A DNA stretch of 13,615 nt from NCBI GenBank assembly GCA_002342205.1, contig DDPN01000167.1:1-13615 (forward strand). Reading direction: 5' to 3'. Within the stretch, counting starts at the first letter, position 1; every line of letters begins with the position of its first letter. The stretch is from Chitinophagaceae bacterium UBA2467. Its GTDB lineage: Bacteria > Bacteroidota > Bacteroidia > Chitinophagales > Chitinophagaceae. The notes under the pieces were generated by a model. The model was not told where the DNA came from and made no database searches. It was given only the letters and a program-made list of their open reading frames with translations. The position numbers were made by a program, and so were the translations under genes. This document shows, piece by piece, positions 7,245-13,615 of this stretch.

Positions 7245-7765
7245 AATCCTTGACTAACTATTTATCGCCTCTCTTTATAACTGCCTTTTTAGCAGTGAGC
7301 ATGCAGTTTTTTATTTCAAGCTGCGGGGTATACCGTTTTAGCGACGCGTCCGTGCCTGACTCTATTAAAACTGTCAAAGTAAATTTTATTGAGAACAGAG
7401 CAAGTTACATCAACCCCCAGCTTAGCCCACGTTTAACAGATAAAGTAAGACAGAAAATTGTAGCACAAACAAGACTAACACAAACTAACAATAATGCCGA
7501 CTGGGAGATTAGTGGAGTAATCACGCAATATATTTTTACCACCTCAGCAATTGCCGGGCAGCAATCGGCTAATAACAGGCTAACAGTAAGCTTACAACTT
7601 ACAGTATATGATAGAAAATCGGAGGAGTCGCGAAAAGTAGATGTAAGCAGGAGTTTTGAGTTCAAAGGAAGCTTAACTGTTCAAGCCGCCGAAGCAAGCC
7701 TAGGAGATGAATTAATACGAACATTAGCGGACGATATTTTTAATAAAGTATTTTCGAATTGGTAA
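7241..7765 (+). CDS. lptE: LptE-family LPS-assembly lipoprotein
   Basis: 174 residues with a lipoprotein signal peptide: a basic start, a hydrophobic core (about 8-24) and a lipobox FISSC with Cys28 as the lipidated residue. The mature part starts GVYRFSDASVPDSIKTVKV and contains PRLTDKVRQKI and DWEISGVITQY, resembling the Bacteroidota LptE-related family. Canonical LptE sits in the outer membrane, plugs LptD and helps insert lipopolysaccharide. The Bacteroidota version is divergent, so the role rests on family resemblance and gene order (sigma-54 activator, lptE, unknown gene, secG) that I recall as recurrent in this phylum. The start ATG overlaps the upstream stop. A 6-base gap leads to the next gene. 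Confidence 0.85.
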   Translation: MKSLTNYLSPLFITAFLAVSMQFFISSCGVYRFSDASVPDSIKTVKVNFIENRASYINPQLSPRLTDKVRQKIVAQTRLTQTNNNADWEISGVITQYIFTTSAIAGQQSANNRLTVSLQLTVYDRKSEESRKVDVSRSFEFKGSLTVQAAEASLGDELIRTLADDIFNKVFSNW

Positions 7766-7771
7766 GCACAT

Positions 7772-8437
7772 ATGTCAAATCATTTTTCATCTATTACCCT
7801 TCCTTTACTTGGCAAAAAATCTGTCGAAGAATGTACGCTTTCGTCAATCCGACAATTATGTGCTGATTACCCCTGGCTTGCCACCGCTCATTTACTTCTT
7901 GTAAAAAAATTGAAGGATACAATGGATCCTGCCTGGGAAGATGCGTATGAAAAAGCATCCCTGTTTTTTCCCTCTGCCCTATGGTTAAATTTTTTATTAG
8001 AGTCCAATAGCGAAAAGGTTGATGCAGCCGGAATAAATACCCTCGCGAGTAAGTCTACTTCCGGCAAAAGTGACCTGCTATTTGAGCCCTATCACACCAT
8101 TGACTATTTTGCATCACAGGGCATACAATTCAAGGCAGAAGAAAAACCAACTGATAAATTTGGGCAACAGCTCAAAAGCTTCACCGAGTGGATAAAGGAG
8201 ATGAAAAAATTACCTTTATCAGAAATAGGAAAGACTGTTAACCCACTGGAAGAAAAGAAAGTTCAACAATTAGCCAGTCATTCTTTAAGCCAAGACGATG
8301 TTATTACTGAAGCGATGGCTGACATCTGGATCAAGCAAGGGAACATCAACAAAGCCAAAGAAGTGTTGCACAAATTAAGTTTGTTGGACCCCTCAAAAAG
8401 TGCTTATTTTGCAGACAGAATTAAAGAGTTAAACTGA
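7772..8437 (+). CDS. Conserved Bacteroidota protein of unknown function with TPR-like C-terminus
   Basis: 221 residues with no signal peptide and no membrane segment, so probably cytoplasmic. The N-terminal part (about 20-75) looks helical, with YPWLATAHLLLVKKL resembling one half of a helical repeat. The middle has EPYHTIDYFASQGI (105-118) and DKFGQQLKSFTEWIKEMKKLP (128-148), which I recall as the conserved core of this family. The C-terminus (about 178-218: EAMADIWIKQGNINKAKEVL, then LSLLDPSKSAYFADRI) looks like a single tetratricopeptide-type helix pair. The gene sits 6 bases after lptE and 5 bases before secG, so it is surely in the same transcript. The position suggests a link to envelope biogenesis or export, but nothing in the protein proves it. 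No catalytic motif seen. Confidence 0.85.
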   Translation: MSNHFSSITLPLLGKKSVEECTLSSIRQLCADYPWLATAHLLLVKKLKDTMDPAWEDAYEKASLFFPSALWLNFLLESNSEKVDAAGINTLASKSTSGKSDLLFEPYHTIDYFASQGIQFKAEEKPTDKFGQQLKSFTEWIKEMKKLPLSEIGKTVNPLEEKKVQQLASHSLSQDDVITEAMADIWIKQGNINKAKEVLHKLSLLDPSKSAYFADRIKELN

Positions 8438-8442
8438 AAAAT

Positions 8443-8793
8443 ATGGTTATTTTATTTGTTATTCTGATCACAATCGCCGCCCTACTACTTGGCTTTTTTG
8501 TTTTAGTACAGAATCCCAAGGGCGGTGGATTATCCGGCAATATTGCTGGCTTTAGCACTCAATTCATGGGTGTAAAACAAACCACAGATGTATTGGAAAG
8601 AGGTACTTGGATTTTTGGAGCAGTTGTAGCAGTACTATGTCTATTCTCTGTTTTCTTTATTCAAGGTGGCTCTACTTCCACAGAAAGTCAACGTGCAAAA
8701 GAAGCTAGCGCATTAACAGTGCCTGCTCAAGCTCCAGCAACCTCAACTCAAAGTTTGCCAGCTCCTGCAGCGCCAGCACAACCTATCAAGTAA
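8443..8793 (+). CDS. secG: Preprotein translocase subunit SecG
   Basis: SecG is the small accessory subunit of the SecYEG inner-membrane translocon and assists protein export. This 116-residue protein has the two expected membrane segments (about 2-22 and 56-73) joined by the family's characteristic loop VQNPKGGGLSG (22-32) and FSTQFMGVKQTTDVLER (37-53). The C-terminal tail (about 76-116) is rich in Ala, Pro, Ser and Thr and probably disordered; such tails vary between species. It is the last gene of the miaB operon, 5 bases after the preceding stop, and an intrinsic terminator begins about 20 bases downstream. Confidence 0.95.
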   Translation: MVILFVILITIAALLLGFFVLVQNPKGGGLSGNIAGFSTQFMGVKQTTDVLERGTWIFGAVVAVLCLFSVFFIQGGSTSTESQRAKEASALTVPAQAPATSTQSLPAPAAPAQPIK

Positions 8794-8813
8794 TTCATTC
8801 CGAAATAATTCTT

Positions 8814-8840
8814 AAACCCCACAATTACGTGGGGTTTTTT
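8814..8840 (+). terminator. Rho-independent terminator of the miaB-secG operon
   Basis: A perfect 9-bp stem, AAACCCCAC (8814-8822) with GTGGGGTTT (8829-8837), closes a 6-base loop AATTAC and runs straight into a T-tract (8835-8840). It lies 20 bases after the secG stop and 20 bases before mltG, so it separates the two transcription units, perhaps incompletely. Confidence 0.9.
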
Positions 8841-8859
8841 ATTAAATTGGAGACAACAA

Positions 8860-9870
8860 ATGAAAAAAATAGCGTTACTCCTTTTTACAGTTTTATGCCT
8901 CGGTGCAATATGGACTGGGTGGGGCATTTTTGGCCCTACGATTAACTATCGTCAAGCCAGCTATTTTTATTTACCCAATTCCGTTAACAGAGAAGATTTA
9001 ATAAATCAACTTCAACAAGATTCAATTCTTTCTACCACTCGCTGGGCCAGACTATTGCTAAAATTGGGAGACGTAAACAAAGTAAAGGCAGGAAGATATA
9101 AGATCAACAAGGGAATGAGCGTTTTTCAGTTAATCAGAAATTTGAAAAATGGTAAACAATCACTTGTCAAATTAGTAATCAATAAGGTAAGAACAAAAGA
9201 GGAACTCGCTGGACTAATTGGAGAAAAAATAGACAGCAAAACAGACTCCATTGAAATACTCTCGTACTTACGAAGCAAAGACTCTTTAGCTTCCTTTAAG
9301 GTGGATACGAACCAAGTGTTATCGATCGTGATGCCACTTACCTATGAAATTAGCTGGTCTGAATCACCTCATCAAATCTTAACCCGCTTTCACCAAAGCT
9401 GGACTCAATTTTGGACCGCTGCAAACATTGAAAAAGCAACTAAAAAAGGATTAAGCCCACTAGAAGTATCAACCCTTGCTTCGATTGTAGAAGAGGAGAC
9501 CAACAATAAAGAAGATCGGTTTAAAATTGCTAGCACCTATTTAAATCGTTTAAAAATTGGAATGAAATTACAGGCAGATCCAACTGTGAAGTATGTAACA
9601 CGAAACTTCAGATTGAACCGAATCATGTATGGCCATCTTTCGCTGAATTCACCTTATAACACCTACCAAAATACCGGATTGCCGCCCGGTCCAATATGCA
9701 CTCCTTCTATCCATGCGATGCAAGCAGTATTAGATGCCCCAGAAACAGACTTTCTTTTTTTTGTAGCGAGCTGGAAATTTGACGGATCGACAATTTTCAC
9801 ATCAACGTATAAAGAGCATCAACGCTATGTAAAACTTTTCCATGATGAGCAAATGAAGAGAATCCAATGA
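8860..9870 (+). CDS. mltG: Endolytic murein transglycosylase MltG
   Basis: MltG (YceG family) cuts nascent peptidoglycan glycan strands in the inner membrane and so sets strand length. The protein has 336 residues, close to the E. coli enzyme (340). An N-terminal membrane anchor spans about 4-23. A LysM-like part (about 30-100) carries the family's AGRYKINKGMSVFQLIRNL (77-95). The catalytic domain has ASIVEEET (207-214), where Glu211 aligns with the E. coli catalytic Glu218, then YLNRLKIGMKLQADPTVKY (227-245), SPYNTYQNTGLPPGPICTPS (264-283) and FVASWKFDGSTIF (301-313). All key motifs are intact. Its stop overlaps the start of the YihY-family gene (ATGA, 9867-9870). No strong -7 box was seen between the upstream terminator and this gene, so its promoter is uncertain. 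Confidence 0.95.
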   Translation: MKKIALLLFTVLCLGAIWTGWGIFGPTINYRQASYFYLPNSVNREDLINQLQQDSILSTTRWARLLLKLGDVNKVKAGRYKINKGMSVFQLIRNLKNGKQSLVKLVINKVRTKEELAGLIGEKIDSKTDSIEILSYLRSKDSLASFKVDTNQVLSIVMPLTYEISWSESPHQILTRFHQSWTQFWTAANIEKATKKGLSPLEVSTLASIVEEETNNKEDRFKIASTYLNRLKIGMKLQADPTVKYVTRNFRLNRIMYGHLSLNSPYNTYQNTGLPPGPICTPSIHAMQAVLDAPETDFLFFVASWKFDGSTIFTSTYKEHQRYVKLFHDEQMKRIQ

Positions 9871-10811
9871 ACAACCTAACAAGAATAAAAGACAGGCTGT
9901 CTTCAAATAAATTAATAGCAAGAATATTAAAAAAAAGCCGATCAACTACCCTGCCTGGGTTTTCAGGAGTTCCAATCTATAATGTTGCTGAGTTTTTCAT
10001 AAAGCAAGTACAGACCATTGGCATGACTGAGCGTGCCTCTGCAATTGCCTTTAATTTTGTTATGGCAATACCACCCGCCATTATTTTTCTGTTTACACTC
10101 ATCCCCCATCTTCCCATTACCACAACATTCCAAGGTGAGTTATATAGTTTGATTAGAGATATCATTCCGGGAGAAAAGAATAATGCTGTTTTGATTGGAT
10201 TCTTAAAAGACTTTATCAATAACCCTCGCAATGGACTCCTTTCATTTGGATTCATTCTTTCGTTATACTTCTCTTCCAATGCGATGATGGGCATTATGCG
10301 GTCCTTTGACAAAAACTATGCTGGATTCAAAAAACGTAAAAACTGGCAACGCAGAACTGCAGCGATTCAACTCACCTTACTCTTATACTTTTTTGTTATC
10401 AGTTCCTTACTTGCATTAATAGCCCGCGAAGTGGTTTTAAAATGGCTTGGTATTCAAAATGCCAACTTATTAGCATTAATTGCGAACCTACGGTGGATTG
10501 TTATTTTTCTTTTATTCTTTTCTTGTATCTCATTTATCTATAAGCTGGCTCCTTCTGTGCATAAGAAATGGAAACTCATTAACCCTGGGTCAATTCTAGC
10601 TACCGGATTAATGCTGATTACTTCGGGAGCTTTATCCTGGTGGGTGGCAAATTTTTCACACTACAACCAGTTATATGGTTCCATTAGCACCGTTCTAATT
10701 ATTATGATACTTATTTTCATCAACTCACTTATTCTATTAATTGGGTTTGAATTGAATGTAAGTATCTATGCCTTGCAAGCGGAAAGAAAAGAAATTTCTG
10801 TTGACCTTTAG
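9867..10811 (+). CDS. YihY/virulence factor BrkB family inner-membrane protein
   Basis: 314 residues with about six membrane segments: 57-80, 122-146, 165-187, 207-228, 238-262 and 272-302. Family features are the early MTERASAIAFNFVMAIPPAI (53-72), a basic loop after segment 2 (KKRKNWQRR, 155-163), LAPSVHKKWKLINPGSILAT (227-246) and FSHYNQLYGSIS (263-274), followed by GFELN (293-297). The molecular function of this family is unsettled. The name 'ribonuclease BN' sometimes attached to it is a historical error, since RNase BN is RNase Z (ElaC). The gene is translationally coupled to mltG by a 4-base overlap. Its TAG stop overlaps the TAA stop of the convergent trmH. Confidence 0.92.
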   Translation: MNNLTRIKDRLSSNKLIARILKKSRSTTLPGFSGVPIYNVAEFFIKQVQTIGMTERASAIAFNFVMAIPPAIIFLFTLIPHLPITTTFQGELYSLIRDIIPGEKNNAVLIGFLKDFINNPRNGLLSFGFILSLYFSSNAMMGIMRSFDKNYAGFKKRKNWQRRTAAIQLTLLLYFFVISSLLALIAREVVLKWLGIQNANLLALIANLRWIVIFLLFFSCISFIYKLAPSVHKKWKLINPGSILATGLMLITSGALSWWVANFSHYNQLYGSISTVLIIMILIFINSLILLIGFELNVSIYALQAERKEISVDL

Positions 10812-11401
10812 GATAATTGATCAACACCCCACTCGTTTAATAATTGCTCGCGGCCGGGATTAGTTATGCGTGAATCTTCTCCGTAGTGACCCGCCTTTTC
10901 TTTCTGTCGATAGGCCTCATATAAGGTTACCGCACAAGCAACACTAATATTCAATGACTGGATAATTCCCACTTGTGGAATAATAAAATTACCATCAGCT
11001 TTCAGTCTGATTTCTTCACTAACTCCACTATGTTCATTCCCAAAAACAAGGGCGGTAGGTTGTGCTAAATCGAGTGAATAAAGGGAGGTAGCATCACTTG
11101 ACAGATGAGTTGTTATAATACGCGAGTAACGTTTGCGGACTGCTTCAAAGCAACAATCGGCGTCGTCGTACTGATGAATTGTCAACCATTTAGCTGCACT
11201 AGAAGAACTTCGCGCACCCCATTTCTTGTGTCGAGGAATTTTTGTATTCAAAATAAATAGCTCCTGAACCCCAACCGCATCACAAGTTCGCATAACAGCA
11301 GAAATGTTATGGGGGTCAAAAACATTTTCCAACACAATCGTTAAATCAAATTGTCTATTTTGAATGACCTGCGACAACTTTTCTTTTCTAGCTTCAGTCA
11401 T
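10808..11401 (-). CDS. trmH: tRNA (guanosine(18)-2'-O)-methyltransferase TrmH (SpoU family)
   Basis: A SPOUT-class enzyme that 2'-O-methylates G18 in the tRNA D-loop using S-adenosylmethionine. With the ATG at 11401 it has 197 residues. Motif 1 (ENVFDPHNISAVMRTCDAVG, 25-44) holds Asn32 and the putative catalytic Arg38. Motif 2 (LVFGNEHSGVSEE, 118-130) holds Glu123. Motif 3 (IIPQVGIIQSLNISVA, 140-155) forms the knotted cofactor pocket with Ser149 and Asn151. The N-terminal RQFDLTIVLE and the THLS segment resemble E. coli TrmH more than RlmB. A frame extension to 11479 exists, but the ATG at 11401 gives a classic ATGA overlap with the nagA stop and the expected N-terminus. It is the second gene after nagA, so probably expressed from the same transcript. 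Confidence 0.88.
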   Translation of the reverse strand: MTEARKEKLSQVIQNRQFDLTIVLENVFDPHNISAVMRTCDAVGVQELFILNTKIPRHKKWGARSSSSAAKWLTIHQYDDADCCFEAVRKRYSRIITTHLSSDATSLYSLDLAQPTALVFGNEHSGVSEEIRLKADGNFIIPQVGIIQSLNISVACAVTLYEAYRQKEKAGHYGEDSRITNPGREQLLNEWGVDQLS

Positions 11402-12483
11402 GGTTGTTGAGTTAGATAAAAAGACTCCTTTTTTGCGTTTAATAAAATACCCTGAAAAGGCTTTCCAACTTCTATGCATCCAATTTCTTTTTCCATACCG
11501 AGGGCGCGCGCAGGATTAATTGTACAAAGACGCATTGCCGCCTCCAATGGCAGCGAAGCCTTATTTATCAAGTTGTTAAAGGCCTGCAACATATTCAATG
11601 CAGAACCACTTAGCACTCCATTAGCAACATAATGATCATTTCGTAATTCGTGCTGATAAGGCCCAGAATTTGCATTGGTAACAGCATCGGTAATAACAAA
11701 AAGACGATCTCCCATCACCTGATGTGCAATTGAAATAACAGACCAATCCACATGATACCCATCGGGTATAATACTTGCCATCACATGCTTGTGATGAAGC
11801 GTAGCCCCTACTAAACCAGGTGCCCGGTGTTGAAGTGGAGACATGGCGTTAAAAAGATGAGTGACGCATTTTATACCCTGTGAAAATCCATTCATTGCCT
11901 GCTCATAGGTGGCTGCAGAATGACCTGCAGAGATAACTACCCCTTGTTGATTTAAAAACTGAATCACTTCTTGACTACAGACCTCAGGGGCAAGGGTTAT
12001 CATTTTTACTACTCCTGGCTCAACCTCTAGCAACTCCTTTACTTCATTCAAATCCGGTGAATGAATAAATGCAAGATCATGAGCCCCTCTTTTCTCTGGA
12101 TTAATCCATGGGCCTTCTACATGCAATCCCAAACATCCTTTTCCTCCACTTTCCCAATAGGATTTTACTGCCAGTATACCCGCTTTAAAAACAGCATTGG
12201 AATTAGTTGCAAGGGTCGGCATAAAATAAGCTGTGCCACTTGCTAAACAATGCTGATGGATTACCTCGAGCGTATTGGTTGTTGGGTACGCTGAAAATAA
12301 AAAACCTCCAGCACCATATAACTGGAGGTCAATAAAAGAAGGAGCAACTATATCTACTTCTGCAGGTTTGGTAGAAGGTGTAATTGATTTTACAATTCCA
12401 TTTTCTATCCGAATAGTATGATCTATAAACCAGTCATACCCATTAAACACCTGCTTAGCAGCAATAGTGGCATTTGTATTCAT
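11398..12483 (-). CDS. nagA: N-acetylglucosamine-6-phosphate deacetylase NagA
   Basis: NagA removes the acetyl group from GlcNAc-6-phosphate, giving glucosamine-6-phosphate for cell-wall recycling or glycolysis. The 361-residue protein has the amidohydrolase-fold landmarks: GLHVEGPWINPEKRGAHD (119-136) with metal ligand Glu123, ISAGHSAATYEQ (184-195) with His188, THLFNAMSPLQHRAPGLVGA (208-227) with His209, IIPDGYHV (238-245), and VITDAV (263-268) with catalytic Asp266. LSGSALNMLQAFNNLI (291-306) closes the active-site region. The N-terminal APSFIDLQLYGAGG replaces the usual D-x-H-style strand, as I recall for Bacteroidota members. All catalytic residues are present. The 26-base gap upstream holds a hairpin and no visible -7 box, so it may be co-transcribed with the secreted-protein gene. 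No nagB is seen nearby. Confidence 0.94.
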   Translation of the reverse strand: MNTNATIAAKQVFNGYDWFIDHTIRIENGIVKSITPSTKPAEVDIVAPSFIDLQLYGAGGFLFSAYPTTNTLEVIHQHCLASGTAYFMPTLATNSNAVFKAGILAVKSYWESGGKGCLGLHVEGPWINPEKRGAHDLAFIHSPDLNEVKELLEVEPGVVKMITLAPEVCSQEVIQFLNQQGVVISAGHSAATYEQAMNGFSQGIKCVTHLFNAMSPLQHRAPGLVGATLHHKHVMASIIPDGYHVDWSVISIAHQVMGDRLFVITDAVTNANSGPYQHELRNDHYVANGVLSGSALNMLQAFNNLINKASLPLEAAMRLCTINPARALGMEKEIGCIEVGKPFQGILLNAKKESFYLTQQP

Positions 12484-12494
12484 TTATAAGTAGG

Positions 12495-12511
12495 AAGAGA
12501 GACGCTCTCTT
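12495..12511 (-). repeat. Hairpin between the secreted-protein gene and nagA
   Basis: AAGAGAG and CTCTCTT form a perfect 7-bp stem with a 3-base loop (CGT on the minus strand). The 5' arm begins inside the TAA stop of the upstream gene, and the 3' arm ends 11 bases before the nagA ATG. No T-run follows, so a full terminator is unlikely. An mRNA-stability or attenuation role is possible but unproven. Confidence 0.4.
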
Positions 12512-12980
12512 ATTTCTTATTGGCTGTCAATGAACGACGAAAAATGAAGCGTGTAATAAATATACCTTCACCATCATCTTTACCACCGTTACTCTCAACC
12601 GCAGAAGTAACATAGGCCAACTCCCATCCATCTTTTGTTAGAGAATTTAATTTAGATGTTATCACAGCATCATTGGAAGCAATATTTCTAAAATTAATGC
12701 CGCCAAAATTGAAAAAATTAAGAAGCTTAGTTTCATTCAATTCATCAATTTTTACATCAGAGCGTTTTACACTACCCTGACGGCTGTCGGTACCATCTTT
12801 ACGTTCGGTGGTTAAATCATCAGCATTAACAGCACCAGTATTTTCAATTAAACGAGAACGACCTAAGCCACTTGGTATAATTGATTCAACAGTGGTGATA
12901 ATTTTGAACTCATATTGAGCCTTACTCTCTTGCAATAAGATAAGAGAGAGAAACAACAGGGAAAAGCGTATCAATTTCAT
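12510..12980 (-). CDS. Small secreted protein of unknown function
   Basis: 156 residues. The N-terminus (MKLIRFSLLFLSLILLQESKA, about 1-21) is a signal peptide with predicted cleavage before Gln22, so the protein is exported to the periplasm or cell surface. The mature part starts YEFKIITTVESIIPSGLGRS, has a charged middle (about 56-82) and a C-terminal half with LLNFFNFGGINFRNIASND and LTKDGWELAYVTSAV, ending in IFITRFIFRR. The GWELAYV-type strand after a helix recalls small DUF4177-like domains, but that comparison is weak. I recall similar hypothetical proteins in Chitinophagaceae. A -7 box lies 19 bases upstream, and a beta-barrel gene precedes it on the same strand. No catalytic or lipobox motif. 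Function unknown. Confidence 0.8.
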   Translation of the reverse strand: MKLIRFSLLFLSLILLQESKAQYEFKIITTVESIIPSGLGRSRLIENTGAVNADDLTTERKDGTDSRQGSVKRSDVKIDELNETKLLNFFNFGGINFRNIASNDAVITSKLNSLTKDGWELAYVTSAVESNGGKDDGEGIFITRFIFRRSLTANKK

Positions 12981-12999
12981 AGTATAAGTATTTGTTACG

Positions 13000-13007
13000 C
13001 AAATATA
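13000..13007 (-). promoter_or_regulatory. Promoter -7 box for the small secreted protein gene
   Basis: TATATTTG on the minus strand is an exact TAnnTTTG match, 19 bases before the ATG at 12980. The -33 position (19-base spacer) reads TTTT rather than TTTG or TTG. The box abuts the T-run of the upstream gene's terminator. Confidence 0.5.
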
Positions 13008-13037
13008 AAAAATGGCACTTAAAGTGAAAATGCCATT
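13008..13037 (-). terminator. Intrinsic terminator of the beta-barrel gene, overlapping its stop codon
   Basis: On the minus strand, AATGGCA (13037-13031, inside the last codons) pairs with TGCCATT (13017-13011) and is followed by a T-run (ATTTTTTA). The 13-base loop contains the TAA stop (13021-13019). An inner palindrome CACTT-T-AAGTG could form an alternative hairpin. The stem is moderately stable, so the call is probable rather than certain. Confidence 0.55.
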
Positions 13038-13615
13038 CCAGCCTGAAGGCCCATCCCATTTCGCCGAGTTGCAGTAGGTGTATTTTGATTGATTGTATTA
13101 ATCCCAATAGAACCAACAGGACTTACGTAAAATCTGATTGTAGAATTGACTCTGTAGTCCACAGCAATACCAGCAAATCCTGATAAATACGATTTTCTAA
13201 CCCCTTGAATAGGCACTGTTTCGGTAGATTTAGTTCCAGCGGGTTCTAAAAAATTAGCCTGTAAACTTGCATTTGACAAAATATGAAAATTAAGTCCCGC
13301 AATTCCAACTAAAGAAATACGACCTAATCCAAAACTATAGCGCAAACCTGCAGGTACAATCAAGTATTTCATCACGCTTTCTGAGGGGAGCCCTCGCAAA
13401 CTATCTCCAAAAGATGGAGCAGTGGTTCCTGTTTTGCTGGTTAAATATGCATACCCTGCTGAACAATTTAATTTAAAACTGTTTTCAGCATTGGGTTGCT
13501 GCCCAGGCCGATCTCGACGGGGCCGAGCATAAATTTCCTCTTGAGTTATAGTTGAGCTTACAATCGATTGTTGAAATCCTGTAAATACTGCAACTTGCTT
13601 TGAAAGTTGAAACCC
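13019..13615 (-). CDS. Outer-membrane beta-barrel (porin-like) protein, C-terminal part
   Basis: The minus-strand frame is open from the right edge to the TAA at 13019, giving 198 residues with the N-terminus and signal peptide missing. It alternates aromatic and small residues as in outer-membrane strands: VAVFTGFQQS near the edge, FKLNCSAGYAYL, YLIVPAGLRYSFGLGRISLVGIAGLNFHI, GFAGIAVDYRVNSTI and finally GLQAGMAFSL, a typical closing beta-strand. A proline- and arginine-rich loop (about residues 30-42: IYARPRRDRPGQQ) is probably extracellular or periplasmic. The pattern VPAGLRYSFG with later GIAVDYRVN is one I recall from the Bacteroidota 'outer membrane beta-barrel protein' group that often sits near an ECF sigma or anti-sigma gene; that neighbour would lie outside this window. 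Substrate and role are unknown. Confidence 0.8.
   Translation of the reverse strand, partial: GFQLSKQVAVFTGFQQSIVSSTITQEEIYARPRRDRPGQQPNAENSFKLNCSAGYAYLTSKTGTTAPSFGDSLRGLPSESVMKYLIVPAGLRYSFGLGRISLVGIAGLNFHILSNASLQANFLEPAGTKSTETVPIQGVRKSYLSGFAGIAVDYRVNSTIRFYVSPVGSIGINTINQNTPTATRRNGMGLQAGMAFSL

Noticed and set aside
9977..10312. A 111-residue minus-strand frame within the YihY-family gene
   Set aside because: It is antisense to a clear six-segment membrane protein gene and shows no independent coding evidence.
11402..11479. Extended start for TrmH
   Set aside because: It would overlap nagA by 82 bases. The ATG at 11401 gives an ATGA junction and matches the usual TrmH N-terminus.
13011..13018. 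TGGCAC as a possible sigma-54 -24 element near the right-end terminator
   Set aside because: No GC-type -12 element follows at the required spacing, and the bases are part of the terminator stem.

Overview
The window comes from a Bacteroidota chromosome, most likely family Chitinophagaceae or a relative. Four things point there: AT-rich DNA (roughly 40% GC by eye), promoter -7 boxes of the Bacteroidota form TAnnTTTG, no Shine-Dalgarno-like sequences before starts, and several families largely confined to this phylum. These families are the large outer-membrane beta-barrel with a carboxypeptidase-like domain, the LptE variant, the small protein between lptE and secG, and the so-called 'ABC transporter ATPase'. 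Genes are packed tightly. The longest gap is about 116 bases (4410-4525), so there is no gene-free stretch over 300 bases. No rRNA, tRNA, CRISPR array, insertion sequence or prophage gene was seen.

Layout. (1) 1-614, minus: N-terminal part of a membrane-anchored ATP-grasp-like protein running off the left edge. (2) 702-2001, plus: a CCG-domain iron-sulfur protein followed by a small conserved Bacteroidota protein of unknown function. (3) 1998-4409, minus: an 803-residue outer-membrane beta-barrel receptor starting at TTG, convergent with the previous pair and sharing 4 bases with it. (4) 4526-8793, plus: a five-gene operon with miaB (tRNA ms2i6A synthesis), a sigma-54-type activator without a sensory domain, an LptE-like lipoprotein, a conserved protein of unknown function and secG, closed by a clear intrinsic terminator at 8814-8840. 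(5) 8860-10811, plus: mltG and a YihY/BrkB-family membrane protein, overlapping by ATGA. (6) 10808-12483, minus: trmH and nagA, also coupled by an ATGA overlap and convergent with the YihY gene. (7) 12510-13615, minus: a small secreted protein of unknown function and the C-terminal part of an outer-membrane beta-barrel protein cut by the right edge.

How the genes fit together. Much of the window serves the cell envelope: LPS transport (LptE), protein export (SecG), glycan strand termination (MltG), amino-sugar recycling (NagA), two outer-membrane barrels, a secreted protein and two inner-membrane proteins. Two tRNA-modification enzymes (MiaB, TrmH) are interleaved with these genes and co-transcribed with envelope genes. 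The arrangement is ordinary chromosomal backbone rather than an island.

I found no convincing new multi-gene system. The points most worth a second look are the membrane-anchored ATP-grasp protein with a repeated WEQW motif, the sensorless sigma-54 activator inside a housekeeping operon, a 15-bp palindrome in the miaB/outer-membrane-receptor divergent promoter region, a terminator whose T-run merges with the next gene's promoter, and two convergent gene pairs that share the same TTAG stop overlap.
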